Origin: JBFLYN01 sp040756655
GTDB taxonomy: Bacteria > Bacillota > Sulfobacillia > UBA8153
Length of the DNA stretch: 32,961 bases
Assembly (NCBI GenBank): GCA_040756655.1
Contig: JBFLYN010000037.1
Coordinates: forward strand, 1 to 32,961
Direction of reading: 5' to 3'
The position numbers and the translations under genes were made by a program. Below are positions 7,332-15,210 of the stretch, piece after piece. Within the stretch, counting starts at the first letter, position 1; the number at the start of each line of letters is the position of its first letter. The notes beneath the pieces were generated by a model that was not told where the DNA came from, did no database searches, and was given only the letters and a program-made list of their open reading frames with translations.

Positions 7332-8432
7332 TTAGCGGGCCGAAAGCAGTTCCTGAGCGCTCCGGTCCCTTGCCATGCTGGCCGGGAAGAATGCCGGTAT
7401 GACCGATACTGCGACGGCGGCTAACGTGGCATTCCTGGCCATAGCTCCATCCAGACCAAAGACCGGCAGGACACCCATGTGCACCAGAGCCTTCATGGCC
7501 AGCCCGGCCCCACCCAGGGCCACCACCAGCCCACCCAGGCCCAGGAACACTCCCTCCAGGAGGAACAAGTGAAAAAGCTGGGTGTCCTTGAGGCCCAGGG
7601 CCTTCAGTATGCCCAGCTCCCGCCGACGCTGGTACAGGCCCAGCAGGACGGTGTTGAGCACGCCCAGGCCCGAGATGCCCAGGAGCACCAGCACCAGGCC
7701 TCGGGCCGACGACTGGGCGCGTCCATAGTGCTCCCTCCAGGCCTGGAAGGCCTCGGTCTCCTCGACCAGTCGCTCACTTTCCAGCCACCGGACCCGGTCC
7801 CGGTCTTTCAACAAAGTCCGGCCGAGGCGGTCGGTCTCCACCGGGTCGTCCAGGACCAGGTAATAGACGATCTGGGCATAGGTAGCTAGCGGGCCCGCCG
7901 TATCCAGGGAGATGACAGGAAGAGCGAACCGCTCGAAGACCGGCTCGTATAGGCCCACCACCCGGTAGTCGAACCATACCTGCCGGCGTCCCTGGCTGTA
8001 TAGGAATCGGGTACTGTCGCCCAGGGAGAGTCCCAGGGCGTGGGCCATGGCCGCGGGCAGGATCACCTCGCCCGGTTCCATGGGAAGGACTCCGTCCACC
8101 ATAGGGCCGGGCGGGATGAGTAAGCTGTCCAAAGACCGGGCCAGCACTTCCAAGGGCCCGCCGGCGGTGTGAGCGTATAAGATGCCCACCGGCTCATAGT
8201 AGGCCACTCCCTTGAGTTCGCCCAGCACCTGCTGGGCCGCCACCGGTGTGCGGAAGCTCACCAGGATGTCCGCGGGCAGTTTCACCTCCACCAGCGGCAA
8301 CCCTTCCACCATGTGGCTGAAGTAGTAGGCAGAGGTGAAGTAGGCGCCGATGGAAACTGCGATGCCCAACATGGTCAAAATCGCCCGCAGGCGGTTGTGA
8401 CGGAGGTTGGCCCGGGCCAGGTAGAAGATCAT
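7332..8432 (-). CDS. ABC transporter permease, MacB/FtsX type
   Basis: This 366-residue membrane protein starts MIFYLARANLRHNRLRAILTMLGIAVSIGA, the usual amphipathic lead and first membrane helix of the FtsX/MacB permease family. A large extracytoplasmic domain follows (about residues 45-240), then three membrane helices in the last 130 residues with the family text LGLYQRRRELGILKALGLKD, the loop that contacts the ATPase. The ATG at 8432 is chosen because it overlaps the ATPase stop as ATGA; upstream in-frame codons lie inside the ATPase gene. With the ATPase and the second permease it would form a heteromeric exporter or mechanotransducing transporter, not an importer. The substrate cannot be told. 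Confidence 0.85.
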   Translation of the reverse strand: MIFYLARANLRHNRLRAILTMLGIAVSIGAYFTSAYYFSHMVEGLPLVEVKLPADILVSFRTPVAAQQVLGELKGVAYYEPVGILYAHTAGGPLEVLARSLDSLLIPPGPMVDGVLPMEPGEVILPAAMAHALGLSLGDSTRFLYSQGRRQVWFDYRVVGLYEPVFERFALPVISLDTAGPLATYAQIVYYLVLDDPVETDRLGRTLLKDRDRVRWLESERLVEETEAFQAWREHYGRAQSSARGLVLVLLGISGLGVLNTVLLGLYQRRRELGILKALGLKDTQLFHLFLLEGVFLGLGGLVVALGGAGLAMKALVHMGVLPVFGLDGAMARNATLAAVAVSVIPAFFPASMARDRSAQELLSAR

Positions 8433-9130
8433 GCTTCCACCCCGGCGATCTTGCCATCCTTGAGGTGCACGATGCGGTCCGCCACCTCGGCCACGCTGGG
8501 ATCGTGGGTAACCAGGACCACGGTCTTGCCCCGCTTGCGGCAAAGCCCGGTGATGAGATCCATGATGATGGCACCGTTTTTCGAATCCACGCTCCCGGTG
8601 GGTTCATCAGCCAGTATGATGCCGGGTTCGTGTACGATGGCCCTGGCGATGGCTACTCTTTGTTGCTCGCCGCCGGAAAGCTGGGACGGCAGGTGCTTGG
8701 CCCGGTCCGCTACCCCCATCTCACCCAGAAGATGCATGGCCTTCTCCCGGCAGAGCGCCGGCCGAAGCTTGGCCAGGCGCAGGGGGAACATAACGTTCTC
8801 CACGGCGGTGAGGGTACTGATCAGGTTGTAAGCCTGGAACACAAAGCCGATGTGACGCTGCCTGAGCTCCGCTCTCTGGCTTTCCGACACTAGCACCGGG
8901 TCCCCGAACAGCTTCCCGTCCAGGAACACCTGCCCCTCGCTGGGCCGGTCCAGCCCTCCTAAGAGACTCAACAAGGTAGACTTGCCACTGCCCGATTGGC
9001 CCACCAGGGCGATGATGGTCCCGGTTGGAATATCCAGGCTGACCTTGTCCACGGCGGTGATCTTCTGGTGATCTAGCCGGAACCACCGGCTCACGCCGCG
9101 GGCGCTCAGGGCCCAAACGGGCTCACTCAT
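8429..9130 (-). CDS. ABC transporter ATPase, LolD/MacB type
   Basis: A complete 233-residue nucleotide-binding subunit. Walker A is GQSGSGKST (residues 44-52), the Q-loop is in FVFQAYNL, the signature is LSGGEQQ (from 151), Walker B is IILADEPTG (171-179), and the His switch lies in LVTHDP. The FVFQ...YNLISTLTAVENV text and the short length place it with LolD/MacB/FtsE-type ATPases that pair with FtsX-like permeases. Its ATG lies eight bases inside the end of the upstream permease gene and its stop overlaps the downstream permease start, so all three ABC genes are coupled. Cytoplasmic; powers the complex by ATP hydrolysis. Confidence 0.92.
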   Translation of the reverse strand: MSEPVWALSARGVSRWFRLDHQKITAVDKVSLDIPTGTIIALVGQSGSGKSTLLSLLGGLDRPSEGQVFLDGKLFGDPVLVSESQRAELRQRHIGFVFQAYNLISTLTAVENVMFPLRLAKLRPALCREKAMHLLGEMGVADRAKHLPSQLSGGEQQRVAIARAIVHEPGIILADEPTGSVDSKNGAIIMDLITGLCRKRGKTVVLVTHDPSVAEVADRIVHLKDGKIAGVEA

Positions 9131-10376
9131 ACCTTAGCACCTCCATGGGTTGCACCCGGCTGGCGTACCAGGCGGGCAGGGAGCCCGCCACCACCGCAGC
9201 CAGGACGGTAACGGCAGCGATGACCGCTCCGTTGCGCAGGGTGATGGCGCCCAGGTCGCCCAGGGCATCGGTGCGACCCGCGGTGGACAGGAAGATGAAG
9301 AAGCTGGTAAGCCCGTACCCGGTAAGCGAGCCGGTCAGGCTGAGCAGTATGGCCTCGGCCAGGAAAGTCCGGCGCACCTGGCCGGGCCTGGCTCCCATGG
9401 CCAGCATGATGGCCACATCGCGCTGTCTCTGGACAGCAGACAGGTACATGGTGTTGGCGATGATCAACGCTGCCACCAGGTACATCAGGCCGGTGAAAGT
9501 GACGGTGAATACCGGGGTGCCCAGCTCCAGCCCCTCCGACTGCATACCCGAGACGATGATCCGGTACAGGTCCTGCGGACCGAAGACCCGGACGTCCGGC
9601 AGGCGCTCCCGGAACCAGGCCACGGTGGCTGCCTCGTAGTTGAAGTCCTGGATGGAGAAACTCACAAAGAAACTGTGGCCTGCCGGCAGTCCGGTGAGCC
9701 GGCAGAAGGTGGAGAAAGGTACCAGTGCCACCTGGGTGGGGAAGGGCAGGCTGAAGTTGTACCTGCCCACCACGGTGAGAAAGTGGTATTCACCCTGGGC
9801 GTAGTCGTAGCGGACGTGACCGTCATCAACATAGATCCTCGGGAAAAGCAATTCGATGCGGCCACCCACCGGGACGGTCGGCTGGTAGCGGGGAGAAAGC
9901 AGCACCACCAGCTCGCCCTCGTCCGAGGGCTGGAACCCGCGGCCCTCGGCAAGACGGCTGCCAAACCCATGATGGTCAAAGGCGATGCGAAAGTCCCGTG
10001 CCATGATGGGTACCATCTGGCCGCTACGGGTGAACACGTCGGCCATGATGAACCCGGGGTTGGGCAGGGAGACATTCGGAGCCTGGCCCGCCTGCCGCAG
10101 GAGAGCTTCATAGTTGAGGATGGTGGGTCCCTGGCCCGGCAGGTGCTTGATGCCCGGGTAGCCTGAGGCCATGCGGCCGTAGGTCACGCCCGACGGCACT
10201 ATCAACAAGTCACCGCCCACCAGTTCCCGCAATGGGCGCGATAGCACCTTGCCAAACCCGCTGTTGGCTGTGAGCACCAAGGTCAAAAAGACCCCGGCCA
10301 TGACCATCCCACCGAAGGTAAGCAGCGTACGGTGCTTCGACCGAATCATGCTCTTGTACGCCAGCTCCCAGACCAG
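9123..10376 (-). CDS. ABC transporter permease, MacB/FtsX type
   Basis: A FtsX/MacB-type permease of about 417 residues. The family lead WELAYKSMIRSKHRTLLTF precedes the first membrane helix; a long extracytoplasmic domain follows, and the last third has three helices with text resembling QRQRDVAIMLAMGARPGQV, the ATPase-contact loop. The start is unusual. The nearest ATG (10466) overlaps the preceding ydcF-like gene by 47 bases and adds 30 hydrophilic residues. I prefer CTG at 10376-10374, which puts the conserved lead at the N-terminus and has GGGGGTGA 7 bases upstream; TTG at 10400 is a third option. The extracytoplasmic domain is unlike that of the other permease, so the pair is heterodimeric. 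Confidence 0.85.
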   Translation of the reverse strand: MVWELAYKSMIRSKHRTLLTFGGMVMAGVFLTLVLTANSGFGKVLSRPLRELVGGDLLIVPSGVTYGRMASGYPGIKHLPGQGPTILNYEALLRQAGQAPNVSLPNPGFIMADVFTRSGQMVPIMARDFRIAFDHHGFGSRLAEGRGFQPSDEGELVVLLSPRYQPTVPVGGRIELLFPRIYVDDGHVRYDYAQGEYHFLTVVGRYNFSLPFPTQVALVPFSTFCRLTGLPAGHSFFVSFSIQDFNYEAATVAWFRERLPDVRVFGPQDLYRIIVSGMQSEGLELGTPVFTVTFTGLMYLVAALIIANTMYLSAVQRQRDVAIMLAMGARPGQVRRTFLAEAILLSLTGSLTGYGLTSFFIFLSTAGRTDALGDLGAITLRNGAVIAAVTVLAAVVAGSLPAWYASRVQPMEVLRYE

Positions 10377-10419
10377 GATCTCACCCCCACCCTCTGCCAA
10401 TTCTCCAGGATCGCGGCAG

Positions 10420-11133
10420 TTACCTGCTACAGGGTGGGTTATGGGGTTTGCCTGGTGACCTTTCATCTACCCCGGAACAGGGGCCCTGCACCTGGCGGCC
10501 CCGGTGCAGGTGATAGGCGGCCAGGGCCAGCACCTCCCGGAGAGTGTAGTAGGTCCTAAGGTCCCGGTTCTGGTAGAGTACGCTGTTCTTGGCCGCGCCG
10601 CCATAGGCCCGGATGCCCAGGTCCCGGGCCACCAGGAGCGCTCTTTTGATGTGGAAAGGGTCCGTTACGATCAGGGCGCTTCCCCAACTGTGTTCATCCA
10701 TGATGGCCTTACTGTAGGCCAGGTTCTGCCAGGTGCTGGTGGATCTCGGCTCAAGGTACATGACCCCAGGATCCACGCCCAGCTCAAGGAGAGCCAGGTA
10801 CATGGCCTCGGCTTCCGTGGGCGGGTGAGCTCCCATCCCCCCGCTGAGGATGAACCGATGGGCATAGCCTGCCCGGTAGAGCTGGTAGGCATGGTAAATG
10901 CGGGCCTGCAGTGCGGGACTGGGGCCCTGGGGCCAAACGGCAGCGCCCAGGACGATGATGACATCGGCCTGTCCCGGCGCAGCACTCTCACCCGCCCGGG
11001 TGATGGACCAGTACTGGAAACCGGCCCAGCCCAGTCCCACCAGGACTGCCAGGGCCAAGCCAACCATGAACTTCCGGAGCAACGGAGCCGCCTCCCAGGA
11101 CTTGTGCAAGTCATGCTGAATAGAGTCCAGCAT
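10420..11133 (-). CDS. YdcF/SanA-like DUF218 membrane protein
   Basis: The DUF218 (YdcF/ElyC/SanA) fold is evident: ADVIIVLGAAVWPQGPSPAL (first nucleotide-like loop), ARIYHAYQLYRAGYAHRFILSGG, TEAEAMYLALLELGV, ST-WQNLAYSKAIM and ALIVTDPFHIKRALLVA. One membrane helix (MVGLALAVLVGLGWAGFQYW) near the N-terminus anchors it with the domain outside. The ATG at 11133 is chosen because it precedes the helix by about 20 residues; the frame stays open upstream but reads as low-quality sequence. Family members in other bacteria affect envelope integrity and vancomycin sensitivity, and their biochemistry is unresolved. It is first in the cassette with the ABC genes, 43 bases before the proposed permease start. 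Confidence 0.8.
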   Translation of the reverse strand: MLDSIQHDLHKSWEAAPLLRKFMVGLALAVLVGLGWAGFQYWSITRAGESAAPGQADVIIVLGAAVWPQGPSPALQARIYHAYQLYRAGYAHRFILSGGMGAHPPTEAEAMYLALLELGVDPGVMYLEPRSTSTWQNLAYSKAIMDEHSWGSALIVTDPFHIKRALLVARDLGIRAYGGAAKNSVLYQNRDLRTYYTLREVLALAAYHLHRGRQVQGPCSGVDERSPGKPHNPPCSR

Positions 11134-11469
11134 GCGGGCCACCCGCAAACGGCAGTCTTCTCTCCCCGGAACCCAGCTTCCTGCTAGGTTGTACGAGCCA
11201 GTATAAGGGCCCGTGGCGGCTGCCCTCGCCCGGCCTGCCTGTTGCGCTTCTGGCTGCAGGCAAGGATCTCCTCGTGGGTCCCCCACTACGACCCAGTCCG
11301 GGCTGAGGTCCAGGGTTTGGATGAGGTTTTTCCGCAGTCCAGCGCGCGTGCACTAGTCATTCCGGCTCGATGCCCATACCCGAGGCCGCTTCACCCAGGA
11401 GAAGATATGCCCGCGTTGAAGTGGCCAATACGGACAGAAGCGCAGCCCATAGCGCCCTTGGTCCTTGCA
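11134..11469. other. Gap without a recognisable gene
   Basis: Both strands were read. The YdcF frame stays open on the minus strand but without conserved residues, and the plus strand has short Pro/Arg-rich frames only. No tRNA, hairpin terminator or promoter stood out. Confidence 0.4.
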
Positions 11470-11971
11470 TGACCAGCTCTGTTTTCCCGTTGGACAGCAC
11501 GACGGTGGTTCTGAGCGTCTGGGCCCGACCTTTGACGCTTACCCGCCACCTCGCGCTTTTCTCCGCTCTAGCCCTAGTTTACCGAGTTATGAAGTTGCCA
11601 TGGTCGTTCTGCCTGGATAGAAGCCACTGTTGGGGGACAGAGGTGTAGTACTAACCAGAGGCGATGGTGTAGCGCCCGAGGTGGAAACCTTCCACCGCAA
11701 CACCAAGCAACTGCTGGGCTTTGATGATTACCAGTTGCGCAGCGCCGGAGGGATTGAGCGCTACTTGGAGTTGGTACTCATCGCCTACACGTTGGCCGAG
11801 ACGCAACCGGGCCTACTGGGTTCCCGGGATACGGATCAACCACCACCAAGCCTGGGAGACGTCTGCCGGCAGAGCCAGCACCGTGCTCAGACACTGTTTG
11901 TCAGGTGGCTATACACCCAGTTCGAGAGAGGCGCCACTGTGGAGGCAGTCTGCCACCGACTTACTGGGTAA
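11470..11971 (+). pseudogene. DDE transposase remnant, C-terminal part
   Basis: The clearest part, about 11680-11800, reads EVETFHRNTKQLLGFDDYQ, LRSAGGIERYLELVLIAYTL, which is the Glu-containing C-terminal block of IS4/IS701-superfamily transposases (normally W-x-I-E-x-F followed by KQxLGLxxYQxRS). Upstream, about 11470-11650, fragments such as FPLDSTTVVLS and LFSALALVYR appear in another frame, suggesting the same gene broken by frameshifts. The tail after 11860 ends LFVRWLYTQFERGATVEAVC, a plausible C-terminus. There is no intact start. It is distinct from the IS1634-type fragments elsewhere in the window. Confidence 0.6.
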
Positions 11972-12029
11972 CTCTGGGACCAAAAGTACAAGACTTTAGA
12001 ATCTAACTTGGTAAACTCGGGCCAGCCAG

Positions 12030-12287
12030 TTACTTCTTTCTCATCAGTTGCTCGATATCAATGCCGTTCTGGGCGGCTAGTTCCCTTACCGGGCGTTCGA
12101 TCTTCCGGCGGTTGCCGGCGGTGATCCCGCCCTCCTTGGCCATCTCGTCGAGGATCCCCGTGATGAGCCTACGGTTCTCTGGTGACAACGCCATGGACAT
12201 AGCCTGTACCAGCATCTTCAGGTCGGCCAGCGAAGCTATGGTGTAGCCTCCCCCTAACCGATCCTTGTGCTCAAGCCTAGCCGGCAT
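12030..12287 (-). CDS. Small hypothetical protein
   Basis: An 85-residue ORF with sensible composition: a hydrophobic/helical centre (ADLKMLVQAMSMALSPENRR) followed by a charged helical region with ILDEMAKEGGITAGNRR and a basic C-terminus ending in Lys-Lys. It resembles small helical DNA-associated or phage-type proteins only in a general way; I do not recognise a family. The ATG at 12287 has no strong Shine-Dalgarno sequence, and an internal ATG (MLVQAM) is possible. It stands alone between a transposase remnant and a 320-base gap, and the frame is probably real rather than a shadow because no gene occupies the other strand. Confidence 0.45.
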   Translation of the reverse strand: MPARLEHKDRLGGGYTIASLADLKMLVQAMSMALSPENRRLITGILDEMAKEGGITAGNRRKIERPVRELAAQNGIDIEQLMRKK

Positions 12288-12611
12288 TCCTATTGATTTC
12301 CGCCGGTGATTTCGCCCTAATATCTGCGTATGTAGGAGGCGCGTCTCTTGTTAACAGCAGCGCGCATTTTGTTACCCCACCGGCACAGGCAGCCCGGTTG
12401 CTTGTATGCCCGGCTAGTACGGCAACGAGGGAACACAGAAGGAGACGGGAAGAGTGCAGTCCTGGCGGGGTCCCATCGGGGAGGTTCGCACAATCCTGCC
12501 TGTTCCACTCGCACCAGAGGTAACTGGGGGCGTCGGCCCTGGACCGGGCAGAGTCGCTGGCTTTCCAACCCAGAGTTGATCTCATTTTGACGTGCCGGAG
12601 CCGGCACGGTC
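12288..12611. other. Gap without a recognisable gene
   Basis: About 320 bases between the small ORF and the carboxypeptidase 3' end. Short frames exist on both strands but lack ribosome binding sites or conserved text. No convincing terminator hairpin with a T run was found for the carboxypeptidase here. Confidence 0.4.
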
Positions 12612-13802
12612 CTACACCCGACGAAAGAGCCGGGCCAGCCACAGGCGGAAGGTATCAAGAATGACTTTCCCCAGGCCGGCCCTAGGCACATCTGCCAGGG
12701 CTACCAGTTCAAATCTCCCCAGTTCCTGGTCCCGGGCCCTGATGACCAGTTCCCCGACCTTGGCACCTTTCTGAACTGGGGCGATGAGGTCCTGGTTGAA
12801 TGTCTCCTGGCGTTCTAGGCGAGCCTCAAAGCCCCGGGGGGCCGTGACCACCACCGGTATGCTGGGGCCCACGGTAACTTGGTCCACAGTGCCTCTCCAG
12901 ACTCGGGCCGTCCGCAGGGGAGTGCCAGCGTCGGCCACAGGCACGGTGCTGAAGTTTCTAAAGCCGTAGTTCAGAACCGCAATGGTCTCCTGGGCCCGCC
13001 TTTCCTCGCCCTCTTGACCCACCACGCCCGGGATGCCCAGCAGTACGGCGATGAGCCGCATGCCTTCCCGCTCGGTCGTGGCTACCATGTTGTAACCGGC
13101 TTCGCTGAGAAAGCCGGTCTTGAGCCCGTCGGTCCCCTCGTATCGCCCCAGGAGGAGGTTTCGGTTGAACTGCCTTATGGGCGCCTGTCCCGGTGGAGCG
13201 TAGGCAAACGAGCGGGTGCTGTGCAATTCCAAAGCCTGCGGGTGGTCGCGGATGTAGTGCCGGGCCAAGGTGGCCACATCCCGGGCCGTGGTATAATTCT
13301 CGGTGGAAAGCCCGTGGGAGTCCACGTATCTTGTATTGGCAAGACCGAGGTCGGCTGCCCGGCGGTTCATCAAGTTGACGAAGGCTTCCTCGGTTCCGGC
13401 CAGCATTTCCGCCACAGCGATGCAAGCATCGTTGCCGGATACAATGGCTATGCCCTTGAGAAGGTCTCCGAAGGTCACCTCGGTGTTGACCAGCAAGAAC
13501 ATGGTTGAGCCCGGAGTCTGCCAGGCCCGCCGGCTCACGGTGGTGGTTTCATCCAGGGATACTCGCCCGGCTTCCAGAGCCTCAAAGGCCAGTTTCATGG
13601 TCATGATCTTGACCAGGCTGGCCGGGATCATGCGCTCATCCGGGTCCACGTCGGCCAAAAACTGGCCCGTACGGTAATCCATGAGCAGCAGGGAGCGAGC
13701 CTGGGTAGCCAGCGCGGGCTGGGACGCCGCCGGGAGACTCCAGCTGGCAAGGACCAGGATGGCCAGTATGGGCGCGACAAACCGCGTGTGGCGTGCGGGC
13801 AT
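12612..13802 (-). CDS. dacF: D-alanyl-D-alanine carboxypeptidase (DacF/PBP5 type)
   Basis: A 396-residue class C low-molecular-weight penicillin-binding protein. Residues 1-32 are a signal peptide (hydrophobic core LAILVLASW, then A-A-S-Q-P-A-L-A). The active-site motifs are SLVK (Ser62, Lys65), SGN (122-124) and KTG (228-230). After about 270 comes the all-beta PBP5 C-terminal domain, and the last ~20 residues (ILDTFRLWLARLFRRV) form the amphipathic membrane anchor. It trims the terminal D-Ala from peptidoglycan stem peptides outside the membrane. The gene symbol is by similarity to the Bacillus sporulation-associated copy; a dacA-like role is equally possible. It is divergently placed to the DUF523 gene with 76 bases between, room for two promoters. 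Confidence 0.9.
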   Translation of the reverse strand: MPARHTRFVAPILAILVLASWSLPAASQPALATQARSLLLMDYRTGQFLADVDPDERMIPASLVKIMTMKLAFEALEAGRVSLDETTTVSRRAWQTPGSTMFLLVNTEVTFGDLLKGIAIVSGNDACIAVAEMLAGTEEAFVNLMNRRAADLGLANTRYVDSHGLSTENYTTARDVATLARHYIRDHPQALELHSTRSFAYAPPGQAPIRQFNRNLLLGRYEGTDGLKTGFLSEAGYNMVATTEREGMRLIAVLLGIPGVVGQEGEERRAQETIAVLNYGFRNFSTVPVADAGTPLRTARVWRGTVDQVTVGPSIPVVVTAPRGFEARLERQETFNQDLIAPVQKGAKVGELVIRARDQELGRFELVALADVPRAGLGKVILDTFRLWLARLFRRV

Positions 13803-13878
13803 GGTGTTGTCAACCCCCTAGGTCTGCACATGGTAGCATAGTCCAAAATCGCTTTTTTTCATACGGAGGTGTGCCAAG

Positions 13879-14355
13879 ATGATCCTGATCAGCGCTTGCC
13901 TGGCCGGGTGCAAGTGCCGCTATGACGGCAGGTCCAACCCTCATCTGGTAGCTATACAGCTAGTAGAACAAGGACTGGCGCTGCCCGTGTGTCCCGAACA
14001 GCTGGGCGGCCTGAAAACCCCGCGACCTCCGGCGGAAATCGCCGGCGGCCACGGCGGCGATGTGCTTGACCAGAAAGCCCGGGTGGTCAACAAAGACGGC
14101 ACCGACGTAACCTGGGAATTCGTCCGGGGAGCCTGGGAGTGCCTGCGCCTGGCCAAGCTGACCCGGGCGAAGCTAGCAGTGCTGAAATCACAAAGCCCAT
14201 CCTGTTCGGTGGAAGAAGTCCATGACGGCACGTTCTCCGGTCAGGTCCGGCCCGGCCCGGGAGTAACGACTGCTCTTCTTCAACAGCACGGGTTCGAGGT
14301 CCTGGATGAGACTGATCTCGAACAGGTTGCCAGGCGTCTGGGCCCGGGCTCTTGA
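13879..14355 (+). CDS. DUF523 protein
   Basis: This 158-residue cytoplasmic protein has all DUF523 (YbbK-like) signatures: SACLAGCKCRYDG at the N-terminus, LPVCPEQLGGLKTPRPPAEI, VVNKDGTDVTWEFVRGA, and LKSQSPSCS, plus HDGTFSGQVRPGPGVTTALL. The conserved cysteines (in SACLAG, KCRYDG, VCPEQ and SPSCS) suggest metal or thiol chemistry; biochemical function is not established for the family. The last Cys is usually followed by Gly and here by Ser. GGAGGTG sits 8 bases before the ATG. Length is typical (about 140-160). It is likely monocistronic or co-transcribed with the lipoprotein 88 bases downstream. Confidence 0.88.
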   Translation: MILISACLAGCKCRYDGRSNPHLVAIQLVEQGLALPVCPEQLGGLKTPRPPAEIAGGHGGDVLDQKARVVNKDGTDVTWEFVRGAWECLRLAKLTRAKLAVLKSQSPSCSVEEVHDGTFSGQVRPGPGVTTALLQQHGFEVLDETDLEQVARRLGPGS

Positions 14356-14443
14356 GATTCTTGACGCACCGGTTGGCCAAACCGTTCCCCAGGTTTTTGC
14401 CTATACCTCCAGGGCAAATTAGTGTCGGAGGTGATGGCAGTCT

Positions 14444-14854
14444 ATGCGAAAGCTTCTCATGGTTGTGTTCGCAGTTGCACTGGCAGCAGGCATCTTAGGC
14501 TGTCCCCAGGCTCAACAGCGGCCAGAGCCGAGTCCAGAGCAGGTCCGGGCCGCCGTGCGCGAGGAGATGAGGACCCCCGAAACCGAGCGAGTCATTGAGA
14601 GAGAGGTCCGCCGGTTCCAGACCCAGGTCACGCTCGAGCAGCTGCTGGAGACGCCCGAAGGTCAGATCGCGCTGCAGGACCAGCTGGAAAAAGTTATGGA
14701 ATCTCCCGACTTCAAGCGGGAACTGGAACAGAGAGTTGCAGAAGTGATGGAAATGCCGAGAGTTCAAAGCGCCATTGAGAAGGCAGTCCGCTCGGCCATC
14801 ATGCAAATGGTCCAGCAGGGCGGTGGCGGTGGTGGCGGGAATGGCGGCCAGTAG
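14444..14854 (+). CDS. GerD-like spore lipoprotein
   Basis: A 136-residue lipoprotein: a short Lys/Arg N-region, a hydrophobic core (LLMVVFAVALAAG) and a lipobox ending LGC, then a helical, charged body with repeated ETPEGQIALQDQLEKVMESPD- and RELEQRVAEVMEMP-type segments and a glycine-rich C-terminus. GerD germination proteins have the same repeated 'segment-of-helix plus residues like PEF/PDF' structure, so I call it GerD-like; it is shorter than classical GerD (about 180-200), and the match is by pattern only. If right, it acts in the spore inner membrane in nutrient germination. GGAGGTGAT precedes the ATG at 14444 by 7 bases; the out-of-frame ATG inside that site is not used. Confidence 0.6.
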   Translation: MRKLLMVVFAVALAAGILGCPQAQQRPEPSPEQVRAAVREEMRTPETERVIEREVRRFQTQVTLEQLLETPEGQIALQDQLEKVMESPDFKRELEQRVAEVMEMPRVQSAIEKAVRSAIMQMVQQGGGGGGGNGGQ

Positions 14855-14875
14855 GTCCGATTTCCCGGATCGGTC

Positions 14876-14904
14876 TTGAAAGTCCATATCGGTTGTGCTA
14901 TTAT
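14876..14904 (+). promoter_or_regulatory. Predicted promoter of tRNA-Leu(CAG)
   Basis: TTGAAA at 14876-14881, a 17-base spacer, and TATTAT at 14899-14904, giving a start about 10 bases before the tRNA. Spacing and both boxes fit sigma-A. Confidence 0.7.
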
Positions 14905-14920
14905 ACTTATTGCACGGCAA

Positions 14921-15007
14921 GCCGAAGTGGTGGAATTGGCAGACACGCGGTGTTCAGGGCGCCGTAGGCGTACGCCTGTGTGGGTTCAAATCCCACCTTC
15001 GGCACCA
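14921..15007 (+). tRNA. tRNA-Leu (anticodon CAG)
   Basis: A full cloverleaf of 87 bases with encoded CCA. The acceptor GCCGAAG pairs with CTTCGGC. The D-arm contains GGAATTGGCAGAC, the anticodon stem CGGTG/CGCCG closes a TTCAGGG loop giving CAG, a long variable arm (GGCG/CGCC) marks it as class II, and the T-arm is GTGGG-TTCAAAT-CCCAC. It reads CUG codons. A hydrophobic ORF predicted over it on the other strand is a shadow. Confidence 0.97.
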
Positions 15008-15019
15008 TTTGGGGTCCGG

Positions 15020-15049
15020 GCCTGCTCAACAGCGTGAGCAGGCTTTTTT
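15020..15049 (+). terminator. Rho-independent terminator of tRNA-Leu(CAG)
   Basis: GCCTGCTCA and TGAGCAGGC form a 9-bp stem around a 6-base loop, followed by six T. It sits 12 bases after the tRNA CCA. Confidence 0.9.
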
Positions 15050-15210
15050 GTTCCTTTTGCTGCAAAGTGCGGTAATGATGTGCCGGCGCGGGCATAATCC
15101 TTGGACAAGATGGGTCAAGCTCCCGTAGGCGGCGATCACAGCAATCATTGTGTAGCAGAAGCTAGATCTGCTAATCTATACTGGGAACCACCGAGAGAGA
15201 GGCGAGCGTG

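Noticed and set aside
9150..10166. 338-residue plus-strand ORF antisense to the permease gene
   Set aside because: It is His/Gly/Glu-rich with no conserved motif, and the minus-strand permease covers the same bases with clear family features. It is a GC-rich shadow frame.
14907..15095. Minus-strand ORF over the tRNA-Leu(CAG) region
   Set aside because: It runs across a complete tRNA cloverleaf and terminator. The same peptide-like text (F-E-P-T-Q-A-Y type) is a well-known false ORF over leucine tRNAs.
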